Shown here: piece by piece, positions 1 through 5,923 of the stretch
Position numbering within the stretch: position 1 is the first letter of the stretch
Layout of the letters: each line of letters begins with the position of its first letter
NCBI GenBank assembly: GCA_903886165.1
Contig: CAISLL010000229.1
Location: 1 to 8,882, forward strand
Source: an uncultured beta proteobacterium
GTDB lineage: Bacteria; Pseudomonadota; Gammaproteobacteria; Burkholderiales; Burkholderiaceae_C
Direction of reading: 5' to 3'
Length of the DNA stretch: 8,882 nt
Notes under the pieces: generated by a model
Told to the model about the DNA's origin: nothing
Seen by the model: the letters and a program-made list of their open reading frames with translations, nothing else
The model's database searches: none
Made by a program: the position numbers and the translations under genes

Positions 1-437
1 ATTGAAACTGCATTCGTCACCGGGCCTGACACTGGCAGCGTCGGATTCGCCCGCCAGCAATGGCGGGCGCGGATTGAAACCGTAGTCGTCGGCTTCAGCC
101 TGCATTTGCTCTTGATTCGCCCGCCAGCAATGGCGGGCGCGGATTGAAACCGACCAGTTCCATACCATCGCTTGGTCACATGATGATTCGCCCGCCAGCA
201 ATGGCGGGCGCGGATTGAAACCAGATGATCCTCCAAGATCCGTTTAAATAACGCAGGGGATTCGCCCGCCAGCAATGGCGGGCGCGGATTGAAACTCTGA
301 CGTGATGTCCACGCAGCCACTGTGCATTGGATTCGCCCGCCAGCAATGGCGGGCGCGGATTGAAACCGGTGAGACGCTACCAGTGTCAGGCCCGGTGACG
401 GATTCGCCCGCCAGCAATGGCGGGCGCGGATTGAAAC
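1..437 (+). CRISPR. CRISPR array, trailer-side end (six full 37-nt repeats)
   Basis: Six identical 37-nt repeats lie at 44-80, 114-150, 185-221, 259-295, 330-366 and 401-437; bases 1-8 are the last 8 nt of one more, so the array continues to the left. Spacers are 9-43 (35 nt), 81-113 (33), 151-184 (34), 222-258 (37), 296-329 (34) and 367-400 (34). Each repeat starts GATTCGCCCGCC, has a perfect 8-bp stem (CGCCCGCC / GGCGGGCG) around the loop AGCAAT, and ends CGGATTGAAAC. The ATTGAAAC tail is the usual 5' handle of mature crRNAs, so transcription should run on the + strand with the leader to the left. No cas gene is visible, so the type is open: the 11-nt arm after the stem and the spacer length resemble type I-C, but 37 nt is long for I-C and is common in type III or other type I arrays. 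Spacers 9-43 and 367-400 are near reverse complements of each other. Confidence 0.98.
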
Positions 438-471
438 AAGTTGTCTTGCGTCCACTGAGTAACTGCTGCGC

Positions 472-484
472 GATTTATCCCCCA
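472..484 (+). repeat. possible degenerate terminal CRISPR repeat
   Basis: Exactly 34 nt after the last perfect repeat (one normal spacer length) the sequence again reads GATT and then CCNCCA. Nine of the first 13 positions match the repeat; similarity then disappears. If real, 438-471 is a seventh spacer and this is the decayed trailer-end repeat, which would agree with a leader on the left. The match is short and could be chance. Confidence 0.35.
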
Positions 485-552
485 TTCTGGCAAACCCCCA
501 ACCCACGCTGGACACGACTCTGACTGTTAGCATTTTTATTTTGCTACCCAAC

Positions 553-557
553 GGGAG
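553..557 (+). promoter_or_regulatory. ribosome binding site deciding the SOUL gene start
   Basis: GGGAG lies 10 nt before the ATG at 568. An in-frame TTG at 541 lies upstream of this site and has no such signal, so the ATG is preferred. Confidence 0.55.
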
Positions 558-567
558 CCATCGCACC

Positions 568-1239
568 ATGCAAGACAGACAATGCAACAAGCCAGCGCGC
601 TTGACGCACCCACTTCAATTCATCATTTTGTTGGCCCTTGGGCTGTCTGGAGCATCGACCATGGCCACTGAAGAACCCAAATTTGAACTGATCTCCAAGC
701 ATGACCACATTGAGCTGCGCCGTTACCCGGCCTTTGTGGTGGCTGAAACGTTTGTCGAAGGTGATATGGACGCGGCCTCAGGCAAGGGTTTTCGCGCCAT
801 TGCAGATTACATCTTTGGCAACAACGTGGCGGTGGGCGCGGCACTGGACAAGGCGTCAGAAAAAATCGCCATGACGGTGCCTGTGGCCATGGAACCCTTG
901 CCTGCTGCCGGGCAAGCCAGCCAGACGCCGCAAGCCATGCAAGGCGCCAAGCGCTGGCGCGTGCATTTTGTGATGCCCGGCAATTACACCCTGAGCACAC
1001 TGCCCAAACCCAACAACCCGGCCGTGCAGTTGCGTGCAGTGCCCGACAAAACCTGGGCGGTGCTGAGTTATTCGGGCTTCAACACCGAGGCTGGCGTCCA
1101 GCAGCGCAGCGATGAGCTGCTGGCGTGGCTGGCGGCCCAAAAAATGAAAACCGTTGGCAGCCCGCAGCTTGCCCGCTACAACCCGCCCTGGACCTTGCCC
1201 ATGTTTCGCCGCAACGAAATCATGCTGGAAATTGAGTAG
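568..1239 (+). CDS. SOUL family heme-binding protein, probably exported
   Basis: Protein of 223 residues from ATG 568. The N-terminus has a basic start and a hydrophobic stretch (about residues 15-30) ending in STMA, which looks like a signal peptide cut near residue 33, so the mature protein is probably periplasmic. The rest matches the SOUL/HBP family: IELRRYPAFVVAET (48-61), F-RAIADYIFGNN (75-86), KIAMTVPV (99-106), the segment from W130 to P147 containing FVMPGNY, and the C-terminal YNPPWTLPMFRRNE (204-217). Family members bind heme or other tetrapyrroles; the bacterial role is poorly defined. Length is typical for an exported bacterial member. The gene follows the CRISPR array by about 130 bp, with no sign of a functional link. 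Its last 20 bp overlap the end of the convergent PPOX-fold gene, and no terminator separates them. The family call is firm; the function is not. Confidence 0.9.
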   Translation: MQDRQCNKPARLTHPLQFIILLALGLSGASTMATEEPKFELISKHDHIELRRYPAFVVAETFVEGDMDAASGKGFRAIADYIFGNNVAVGAALDKASEKIAMTVPVAMEPLPAAGQASQTPQAMQGAKRWRVHFVMPGNYTLSTLPKPNNPAVQLRAVPDKTWAVLSYSGFNTEAGVQQRSDELLAWLAAQKMKTVGSPQLARYNPPWTLPMFRRNEIMLEIE

Positions 1240-1711
1240 ATTCAGGCAATTTCGTCAGGCCGTCCGCGCACCACCAGGTGACGTCGTCAATGCCGCGCAC
1301 CACCTGGTAGGCCTCAACCACCACTTCAAGCAGCACACAGTGCGGGGCTTGTGTGAATGCCGCAAGGCCGGGGTGTTTTTGCAGGTGCAATCCCAGCACG
1401 GCGGCGTGCATTGCGGCATTTATTTCCTGCGCCCGGCCCACGGCACTCAGAATAAAACCGTCAGGCACACCGCTGTCACCTGTGCGGCTGCGTCCATCCA
1501 TCAACACCGACACCCGCGGGTTTTGCATCAGGTTGGTGAACTTGCGGGTGTTCCGGTAGGTGGCAAACACCAGCCGTTGCCCTTCATCCAGCGCCGTGAA
1601 GGCGATCAAACTGGTGTGGGGTTGCCCGGCGCTTTCAGTGGCAAGCACGGCAAAACCAGTGGTGCCTAGCAAGGCCTGGATGCTGTCCCGGATGGATGTC
1701 GGCGAAGTCAT
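1220..1711 (-). CDS. pyridoxamine 5'-phosphate oxidase-fold (PPOX) FMN-binding protein
   Basis: Protein of 163 residues from ATG 1711; a TTG three codons upstream is possible but less likely. It shows the split-barrel flavin-binding pattern: an N-terminal strand pair GFAVLATESAGQPHTSLIAF (19-38), then LVFATYRNTRKFTNLMQNPRVSVL (47-70), where T51, R53, T55 and K57 sit where this family contacts the FMN phosphate. Such proteins act as FMN- or F420/heme-handling oxidoreductases or general stress proteins; the substrate cannot be read from sequence, and it is not PdxH itself (too short, lacks the PdxH C-terminal region). The start codon lies 15 nt after the stop of the FAD-linked oxidase, so the two are probably co-transcribed. 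No clear Shine-Dalgarno is seen, which fits translation coupled to the gene before it. The 3' end overlaps the convergent SOUL gene by 20 bp. Confidence 0.85.
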   Translation of the reverse strand: MTSPTSIRDSIQALLGTTGFAVLATESAGQPHTSLIAFTALDEGQRLVFATYRNTRKFTNLMQNPRVSVLMDGRSRTGDSGVPDGFILSAVGRAQEINAAMHAAVLGLHLQKHPGLAAFTQAPHCVLLEVVVEAYQVVRGIDDVTWWCADGLTKLPESTQFPA

Positions 1712-1726
1712 TGAATACAAAGTGGG

Positions 1727-3151
1727 TCAGATTAAAAATATCTTCCCTGGATTCATGATGTCATCCGGATCGAGCGCCTGCTTGATGGCGCGCATCATTG
1801 CGACGGTACCCGAGCCAGTTTCTTCCACCAAAAATCCCATCTTGTGCAGCCCCACACCATGCTCACCCGTGCAGGTGCCGCCCAGTGCCAAGGCGCGGTG
1901 CACAAGTTGGTGGTTAAGCTGCTCGGCGGTGGCGCGCTCCGTGGCCGAATCGGGGTCGATCAAATAACCCATGTGAAAGTTGCCGTCGCCAACATGGCCG
2001 ACCAAAAAGTAGGTCAGGCCACTTTGCTCGGCTTCGGCCACCGAGTCCAGCAGCGCATCTGCCAGGTGTGAGATGGGCACACAGGTGTCGGTGGTGATGG
2101 CCTTGCAGCCCGGGCGCGACTGGATGCCGGCAAAGTAGGCGTTGTGCCGCGCAGTCCACAGGCGCGTGCGCTCTTCGGGGGTGGCGGCCCACTCAAAGGT
2201 CTGGCCACCAAAATCACTGGCGATGCCTTGCACGGTTTCCACCTGTTCTTTGACGCTGGCGGGCGAGCCATGAAACTCCATCAGCAGCATGGTGCCCTCT
2301 CGCAATGTGAGTCTGGAGTGGGTATTGACCATGCGGATGGTATTGGCGTCGAGCAGCTCGCAGCGCGCAATTGGCACACCCAGCTGGATGACCTGGATGG
2401 TGGTGTTGACCGCGTCGGCCAGGCTGTCAAAGCTGCAGGTGGCGGCCATCACGGCCTCGGGCAGCGGGTAGAGCCTGACGGTCACTTCTGTGATCACTCC
2501 CAACGTGCCTTCACTGCCTACCATCAGGCGGGTCAGGTCGTAGCCCGCGCTGCTTTTTTTGGCGCGGGTTCCGGTGCGAATCACGTCGCCCTGTGCCGTG
2601 ACTACCTCCAGCGCCAGCACGTTTTCACGCATGGTGCCGTAACGCACGGCGTTGGTGCCGCTGGCGCGGGTGGCCGCCATGCCGCCAAGGGTGGCGTCGG
2701 CACCGGGGTCAATCGGAAAGAACAGCCCGGTGGATTTGACCGCCTCATTGAGCTGCTTGCGCGTCACGCCGGGCTGCACTGTCACCGTCAAATCGTCGGC
2801 ATTGATGCTCAGCACCTCATTCATGCGGCTCACATCCAGGCTGATACCGCCCTGCACCGCCAGCAGGTGCCCTTCCAGGGACGAGCCGACACCAAATGGA
2901 ATCACCGGCACTTTAAACTGCGCAGCGAGCTTGACGGTGTCGCTTACATCCTGTGTGTTTTGCGCAAACACCACCGCGGCGGGCGGCGGCACGCTGAAGG
3001 CGGATTCATCACGTCCATGCTGCTCGCGCACCACCAGGGCGGTCGAAAACTGGGCGGCAAAACGGGTTTGCAGCGCCTCAAGCAGGGCTGGGGGCACGGC
3101 GCGAGCCTTGATTTCTGGCAGCAATTGCTGCGCCGGGGTGGGTGCGTTCAT
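1727..3151 (-). CDS. FAD-linked oxidase, D-lactate dehydrogenase (cytochrome)/GlcD type
   Basis: Protein of 474 residues from ATG 3151. It belongs to the vanillyl-alcohol oxidase/PCMH flavoprotein superfamily with an N-terminal FAD-binding domain and a C-terminal FAD-oxidase domain. Visible motifs: PFGVGSSLEGH (85-95, FAD pyrophosphate loop), the flavin-binding run GGMAATRASGTNAVRYGT (156-173), GSEGTLGVITE (212-222), and in the C-terminal domain TDTCVPIS (354-361), HVGDGNFH (386-393, metal/substrate site), TGEHGVG (428-434) and NPGKI (467-471). Length and motif order match D-lactate dehydrogenase (cytochrome), EC 1.1.2.4, which oxidises D-2-hydroxy acids and passes electrons to the respiratory chain; glycolate oxidase subunit GlcD and other D-2-hydroxyacid dehydrogenases share the same plan, so the substrate is not certain. 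No signal peptide is seen. It is the first gene of a unit with the PPOX protein and is divergent from the kinase gene. Its stop codon falls inside a GGGTCAGA-type motif repeated elsewhere in the window. Confidence 0.92.
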   Translation of the reverse strand: MNAPTPAQQLLPEIKARAVPPALLEALQTRFAAQFSTALVVREQHGRDESAFSVPPPAAVVFAQNTQDVSDTVKLAAQFKVPVIPFGVGSSLEGHLLAVQGGISLDVSRMNEVLSINADDLTVTVQPGVTRKQLNEAVKSTGLFFPIDPGADATLGGMAATRASGTNAVRYGTMRENVLALEVVTAQGDVIRTGTRAKKSSAGYDLTRLMVGSEGTLGVITEVTVRLYPLPEAVMAATCSFDSLADAVNTTIQVIQLGVPIARCELLDANTIRMVNTHSRLTLREGTMLLMEFHGSPASVKEQVETVQGIASDFGGQTFEWAATPEERTRLWTARHNAYFAGIQSRPGCKAITTDTCVPISHLADALLDSVAEAEQSGLTYFLVGHVGDGNFHMGYLIDPDSATERATAEQLNHQLVHRALALGGTCTGEHGVGLHKMGFLVEETGSGTVAMMRAIKQALDPDDIMNPGKIFLI

Positions 3152-3158
3152 GGCCTGA

Positions 3159-3162
3159 CTCC
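3159..3162 (-). promoter_or_regulatory. ribosome binding site deciding the oxidase start
   Basis: On the minus strand GGAG lies 7 nt before ATG 3151. An in-frame GTG 39 nt further upstream, at 3190, would give 13 extra residues without a comparable site and would run across the inverted repeat at 3166-3180, so the ATG is preferred. Confidence 0.6.
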
Positions 3163-3165
3163 GTG

Positions 3166-3180
3166 ATAATGGTTCATTAT
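3166..3180. promoter_or_regulatory. perfect inverted repeat between divergent genes (possible operator)
   Basis: ATAATG-GTT-CATTAT is a perfect 6-bp dyad in the 50 bp between the oxidase start (3151, -) and the kinase start (3202, +). With its neighbours it offers GATAAT on the + strand (3165-3170) and CATAAT on the - strand (3181-3176), each one base off the -10 consensus. No convincing -35 is seen for either direction. It could be a pair of overlapping -10 elements or a regulator site; this is inference. Confidence 0.35.
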
Positions 3181-3201
3181 GAGACGCCACTGTACAACCG
3201 T

Positions 3202-4791
3202 ATGAAGCTGCATGAATTGACCTACCTGGTGGTTGATGACCTGGAGCTGATGCGGGCTGTCACGGTGAACCAGTTGCGTGCCCTGGGCTGCGAAAAGATC
3301 AGGGTGGCGCGCAACGGCGCCTCGGCCCTGGAAATTCTGCGCAACAACAACATTGACGTGCTGTTGTGTGACTGGAACATGCCCGGGATGTCGGGGTTGG
3401 ACCTGCTCAAGACGGTGCGGGCCGACCCCGATCTGGCCAAGTTGCCGTTTCTGATGATCACCGCCGAGGCCGAGCGTACCCGCATCGAAGAAGTGATCAA
3501 CGCCGGGGTGAGTGGCCTGCTGGTCAAGCCCTACAACGCTGGCAATTTGAAATCACGCCTGGACAAAGTGCTGGCTGGGCAGCCGCGGCAGACCCGCACC
3601 ACGGCGGGGCTTGCCGCGCCGGTAGCGGGTGGCGCCCAAAAGTTCAACCGTCGCGCCACCGACACCGCGCTGGCACCACCGCGCATTCTGGTGGTAGACG
3701 ATTACCCGGTCAGCCTCAAACTGCTGGCGCATTTGTTCAAGGACGATTACCAGGTGCTTACCGCAAGCGACGGACCCTCGGCGCTGGCACTGTGCCGTGC
3801 CGACCCCATGCCCGACCTGTTGCTGATGGACGTGAAAATGCCCGGCATGGACGGCTTTGAGGTGGTGCGCCGTCTGCAGGAGCACCCTGAAACGGCCCAG
3901 TTGCCGGTGATTTTTGTCACAGGCGACACCGATGACGAAAGCCGGCGTCTGGGCATGGAGCTGGGTGCGGTGGACTTTGTCTCCAAAACCACCGACCCCA
4001 AGGCGCTGCGCGCACGGGTGCGCAACTTCGTCAAATTCATCGACTTGCGACGCCAGTTGCAGGCCGATTTTGACGCCATGCTGGACGTCAACCAGGTGCG
4101 CCAGGACGCCGAGAACACCACCCGCCATGACATCAAGGGTTCCATGGCAGGCATTGTGGGCATGGTGCACAGCCTGGCGGAAGACAGCAGCATGGCGTCC
4201 AAACACGCCACACAACTGCGTCTGGTGGAGCGAACTGCCCAGCAAGTGATTGAAATCGTCAACCTCTCGGGTGAAATTTTCAAGATGGAGACCGGTAATT
4301 TCAAGCTTTCGGCGGTACCGGTGAATGTAGGCGAGATCCTGCACCGTATCGTGGACGTGTCACGTGACGTGTTTTTCGACAAGGGCCTGACCATCGAGGT
4401 CGACACCGACACCCCGGTGGGCACCGAACTGCCGCAGGCGCAGGGGGATGCCAACTTGTGCTACTCGTTGTTTCAGAACCTGGTCAAAAACGCCTGTGAA
4501 GCGGCTCCGCCGGGTGAGCGGGTGGTGGTGGCGCTGTTTGACGAAAACCCGCTGCGTGTGCAAATCCGCAACCCCGGTGTGGTGCCGACAGAGCTGCGCG
4601 AGCGGTTCTTTGACAAATTCGCCAGCCACGGAAAAGACGGCGGCAGCGGCCTGGGCACCTATTCGGCGCTGATGCTGGCCAGGGCGCAACATGGCAACAT
4701 CCAGATGGTCACCAGCGACGAGCGCAACAGCACCGAGCTCACCGTGACGCTGCCGCGCCTGATCTTTGATGCCGCCAAACCCGGTCTCTGA
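3202..4791 (+). CDS. double response regulator receiver - histidine kinase protein (REC-REC-HATPase)
   Basis: Cytoplasmic protein of 529 residues from ATG 3202. REC1 (about 5-125) has the full active site D12, D13, D57, T87, K109 and the motif CDWNMPGMSG. A linker (126-158) leads to REC2 (about 160-280) with D166, D167, D210 (MDVKMPGMDG), T240 and K262; the lysine is followed by TTDP instead of the usual proline. A helical segment with an H-box-like RHDIKGSM (H309) follows, then a HATPase_c domain with N-box LFQNLVKNACEAA (N426, N430), an atypical G1 region RNPGVVP (N457 in place of the adenine-binding aspartate) and G2 box GGSGLG (480-485). It has no transmembrane or input sensor domain, so it probably takes phosphoryl signals from a partner through its receivers. 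In-frame starts at 3169 and GTG 3142 exist, but the CheY-like domain begins directly at 3202 and none has a clear ribosome site. The adenosyltransferase follows after 29 nt, so the two may share a transcript. Confidence 0.88.
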   Translation: MKLHELTYLVVDDLELMRAVTVNQLRALGCEKIRVARNGASALEILRNNNIDVLLCDWNMPGMSGLDLLKTVRADPDLAKLPFLMITAEAERTRIEEVINAGVSGLLVKPYNAGNLKSRLDKVLAGQPRQTRTTAGLAAPVAGGAQKFNRRATDTALAPPRILVVDDYPVSLKLLAHLFKDDYQVLTASDGPSALALCRADPMPDLLLMDVKMPGMDGFEVVRRLQEHPETAQLPVIFVTGDTDDESRRLGMELGAVDFVSKTTDPKALRARVRNFVKFIDLRRQLQADFDAMLDVNQVRQDAENTTRHDIKGSMAGIVGMVHSLAEDSSMASKHATQLRLVERTAQQVIEIVNLSGEIFKMETGNFKLSAVPVNVGEILHRIVDVSRDVFFDKGLTIEVDTDTPVGTELPQAQGDANLCYSLFQNLVKNACEAAPPGERVVVALFDENPLRVQIRNPGVVPTELRERFFDKFASHGKDGGSGLGTYSALMLARAQHGNIQMVTSDERNSTELTVTLPRLIFDAAKPGL

Positions 4792-4820
4792 CGACCCCAC
4801 TTACTTCAACGAGGCAACAC

Positions 4821-5399
4821 ATGGGCAACCGACTGACACAAATTGCCACCCGCACTGGTGACAACGGCACCACCGGCCTGGGGGACAACACCCGGGTCTC
4901 CAAAAACAGCCTTCGCGTGCATGCCATGGGCGACGTGGACGAGCTCAACTCCCACATTGGCCTGCTGCTGTGCGAGGCCATGCCCGACAGTGTGCGCACG
5001 CTGCTGGTCGAGATTCAGCACCAGCTTTTCAACCTGGGCGGCGAACTGTCAATTCCGGGGTTTGAACTGCTCAAGCTTGATGCCGTTCTGGCACTCGACG
5101 AGGCGCTGGAAGTGCACAACGCGGCCTTGCCGAAGCTGCAGGAATTTATCTTGCCGGCTGGCACCCGGGCGGCCTCGCTGGCCCATGTATGCCGCACGGT
5201 GGCACGCCGGGCCGAGCGGGCGGTGGTGGCGTTGGGTGCGCAAGACGCCTTGAAAGACACGCCGCGCCAGTATCTGAACCGCTTGTCAGACCTGATGTTT
5301 GTGCTGGCCCGGGTGCTCAACCGGTTTCGCACCGACGGCAGCACCGGGGACGATGTCTACTGGCACAGCGAAAAGATGGCGCGCGACGCTGCCGTGTGA
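4821..5399 (+). CDS. pduO: ATP:cob(I)alamin adenosyltransferase, PduO type
   Basis: Protein of 192 residues, the usual size for the family. It transfers the 5'-deoxyadenosyl group of ATP to cob(I)alamin (EC 2.5.1.17), making coenzyme B12 in the cytoplasm for B12-dependent mutases and similar enzymes. Evidence: the N-terminal ATP-binding segment TRTGDNGTTGLGDNTRVSK (10-28), GDVDELNSHIG (37-47), LFNLGGELS, FILPAGTRAASLAHVCRT with the arginine-rich helix VARRAERAVVAL, and YLNRLSDLMFVLAR near the C-terminus. These are PduO-type features; the unrelated CobA/BtuR-type enzyme has a different fold, although databases often name this gene cobO. GAGG at 4811-4814, 6 nt before the ATG, supports the start. 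It follows the kinase gene by 29 nt on the same strand. No cobalamin riboswitch is visible in front of it, and no B12-dependent enzyme is in the window. The relic ATPase and ydcH follow on the opposite strand. Confidence 0.93.
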   Translation: MGNRLTQIATRTGDNGTTGLGDNTRVSKNSLRVHAMGDVDELNSHIGLLLCEAMPDSVRTLLVEIQHQLFNLGGELSIPGFELLKLDAVLALDEALEVHNAALPKLQEFILPAGTRAASLAHVCRTVARRAERAVVALGAQDALKDTPRQYLNRLSDLMFVLARVLNRFRTDGSTGDDVYWHSEKMARDAAV

Positions 5400-5408
5400 G
5401 ACGGCCTT

Positions 5409-5551
5409 TCACTTTGAGTGGTGCGTCGCTGCTGTGGGTTGCGCAGATCCCAAAATGATAAATCGCCCTATGCGTTTTCTGTCCGCGTCGATGGCGCCAC
5501 GCAGTGCGTCAAAGAGCGCGGGAAGTCGCTGAGCTTCGTCAAGGATCAGGC
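5409..5551 (-). pseudogene. relic of an AAA+ ATPase (AAA_14/DUF4143 type)
   Basis: Reading the minus strand from 5551, one frame gives ASLILDEAQRLPALFDALRG (positions 5555-5496 region), followed by AIDADRKRIGRFIILGSAQP (to about 5436) and a few unrelated residues before a TGA at 5409-5411. LILDEAQR is a Walker B motif with the typical continuation L-P-ALF-ALR-AID-DR, and GRFIILGSAQP matches the sensor-1 strand of the AAA_14/DUF4143 ATPases (COG1373). The Walker A part, the C-terminal half and any start codon are missing, so this is about 40 residues of a protein normally near 380-400. The upstream end runs into the 3' end of the intact ydcH gene in another frame, which suggests that a deletion or insertion event joined them here. 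The family assignment is from memory of the motif, not a search. Confidence 0.65.
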
Positions 5552-5764
5552 TTGCGCGGCTTTTTTCAAAATCACGTACAAGTGATCTTTGAGCGCCAGT
5601 TTTTCCTTTTTCAGCTGTTCAATCTGGACCGGTGTGCTGGGTTCGGTGTGTGACACCATGCGCTGAATCTGCTGGTCGAGCGCATTGTGCTGGTCAAACA
5701 AGCGCACGAAATGGCCGTCGGTGGATTTGAGTCGGGTGATTTGGTCGCGGTATTCAGGAAACAT
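5546..5764 (-). CDS. YdcH family protein (DUF465)
   Basis: Small protein of 72 residues starting MFPEYRDQITRLKSTDGHF. It matches the YdcH/DUF465 family: the N-terminal MFPEYRD, the H-F-RLFDQHNALDQQI helix, then a second helix IEQLKKEKLALKDHLYVIL with the conserved K-LK-KD pattern. The whole protein is expected to form a helical hairpin or short coiled coil. The role in the cell is unknown. GAGGA (complement of 5771-5775) 6 nt before the ATG fixes the start. The stop codon overlaps the edge of the ATPase relic, so the C-terminus KKAAQA may be partly new sequence, though its length is normal for the family. A possible -10 element TATAAT lies about 95 nt upstream within the AT-rich stretch. Confidence 0.88.
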   Translation of the reverse strand: MFPEYRDQITRLKSTDGHFVRLFDQHNALDQQIQRMVSHTEPSTPVQIEQLKKEKLALKDHLYVILKKAAQA

Positions 5765-5858
5765 GCAATGTCCTCAAGTTGAAGCGGGGGGAGTTGTCGC
5801 TTGCACCAGCCCCGACTTTACCCTACACCGGCGCACATCCGGGACCATTTTGCACTAT

Positions 5859-5888
5859 ATTATATATAGCTATGATCGCATATATATA
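5859..5888 (-). promoter_or_regulatory. AT-rich inverted repeat with possible ydcH -10 element
   Basis: TATATATAGC (5861-5870), loop TATGATC (5871-5877), GC-A-TATATATA (5878-5888) form a 10-bp stem with one bulged A. On the minus strand TATAAT (5864-5859) sits at its edge and could be the -10 of ydcH, about 95 nt before its start; no good -35 is seen. The stretch is far richer in A+T than the surrounding DNA. It is about 36 nt beyond the thioesterase stop but has no G+C-rich stem, so a terminator is less likely. Confidence 0.35.
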
Positions 5889-5923
5889 AAGGGTCAGAGC
5901 GTAAAATTACTGAAATTAGGTAA

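Noticed and set aside
9..329. TGCATT present in three spacers (9-43, 81-113, 296-329)
   Set aside because: A 6-nt match in A/T-containing spacers is expected by chance, and the flanking bases do not agree.
302..523. Open frame of 73 codons across the last repeats of the array
   Set aside because: It is built from CRISPR repeats and spacers and encodes a repeated R-Q-Q-W-R-A-type pattern from the repeat itself; it is not a gene.
509..542. Possible promoter for the SOUL gene (TGGACA at 509-514, T-rich stretch at 533-542)
   Set aside because: Spacing between the best -35 and -10 candidates is wrong (22 nt or 13 nt), so no promoter is claimed.
2144..3166. Long open frame (340 codons) antisense to the FAD-linked oxidase
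   Set aside because: Its sequence is histidine- and glycine-rich low-complexity text typical of a shadow frame in G+C-rich DNA, while the opposite strand encodes a complete, motif-rich enzyme.
3553..4454. Two long antisense open frames inside the kinase gene
   Set aside because: No recognisable motifs; the + strand frame carries all receiver and kinase residues, so these are shadows.
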